From Osedax fenrisi (lineage: Eukaryota; Annelida; Polychaeta; Sabellida; Siboglinidae), in the NCBI GenBank assembly GCA_964019155.1, contig OZ025244.1, positions 46,623,954-46,687,953 on the forward strand: a stretch of DNA of 64,000 bases, read 5' to 3'. Positions 10,718 through 64,000 of the stretch are shown here, piece by piece; position 1 is the first letter of the stretch, and the number at the start of each line of letters is the position of its first letter. The notes beneath the pieces were generated by a model. That model had not been told where the DNA came from and did no database searches. It saw only the letters and a program-made list of their open reading frames with translations. A program made the translations under genes and the position numbers.

Positions 10718-64000
<53,283 letters not shown>

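Overview
This is a eukaryotic, almost certainly animal (invertebrate) window. It is very AT-rich and full of TA, CA and other simple repeats. It carries non-LTR retrotransposons, a tRNA-derived SINE family, a Ty3/gypsy-type LTR element and several families of small inverted-repeat DNA transposons. There are no bacterial operon features. I cannot name the species. Exons and introns were worked out by hand from reading frame, splice sites and phase continuity, with no transcript evidence.

The main content is one long chain of small exons on the minus strand, running from the right edge (64000) down to 10718. I could place 53 exons whose phases join without conflict into about 1,800 codons of nearly uninterrupted alpha-helical coiled coil (rich in E, K, Q, L, N; almost no P). 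The 5' end lies beyond the window. The chain ends in a short coding exon with a stop at 10718. A second possible terminal exon with a Ser/Arg-rich tail lies at 23466-23705. So this is either one giant gene with an alternative 3' end or two adjacent coiled-coil genes on the same strand. I do not recognise the family; centrosomal, ciliary, Golgi and rod-like proteins all fit equally.

Region by region: 1-240 is the 3' tail of a non-LTR element. 459-674 is a possible terminal exon of a plus-strand membrane-protein gene. 743-1243 is a foldback element. 2000-6010 is a minus-strand non-LTR retrotransposon with ORF1-like, endonuclease and reverse-transcriptase parts. 6657-9675 is a deleted LTR retrotransposon with 179-bp LTRs. 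10718-28488 holds the 3' half of the coiled-coil gene, with minisatellites, SINEs and MITEs in its introns. 28489-43374 is one very large intron or intergenic gap with foldbacks, a 1-kb 28-bp minisatellite, a relatively GC-rich promoter-like stretch near 34.8-35.8 kb, and a hAT-like relic containing a younger non-LTR copy. 43375-64000 holds the 5' half of the gene, interrupted by a non-LTR element that itself contains a TTAA-flanked MITE (57471-58631).

Points most worth following are the repeated use of exons of exactly 84 nt (28 residues, four heptads), the high share of 5' splice sites with T at +3 (about 24 of 52), simple repeats lying directly against splice donors, and the layered transposon insertions.
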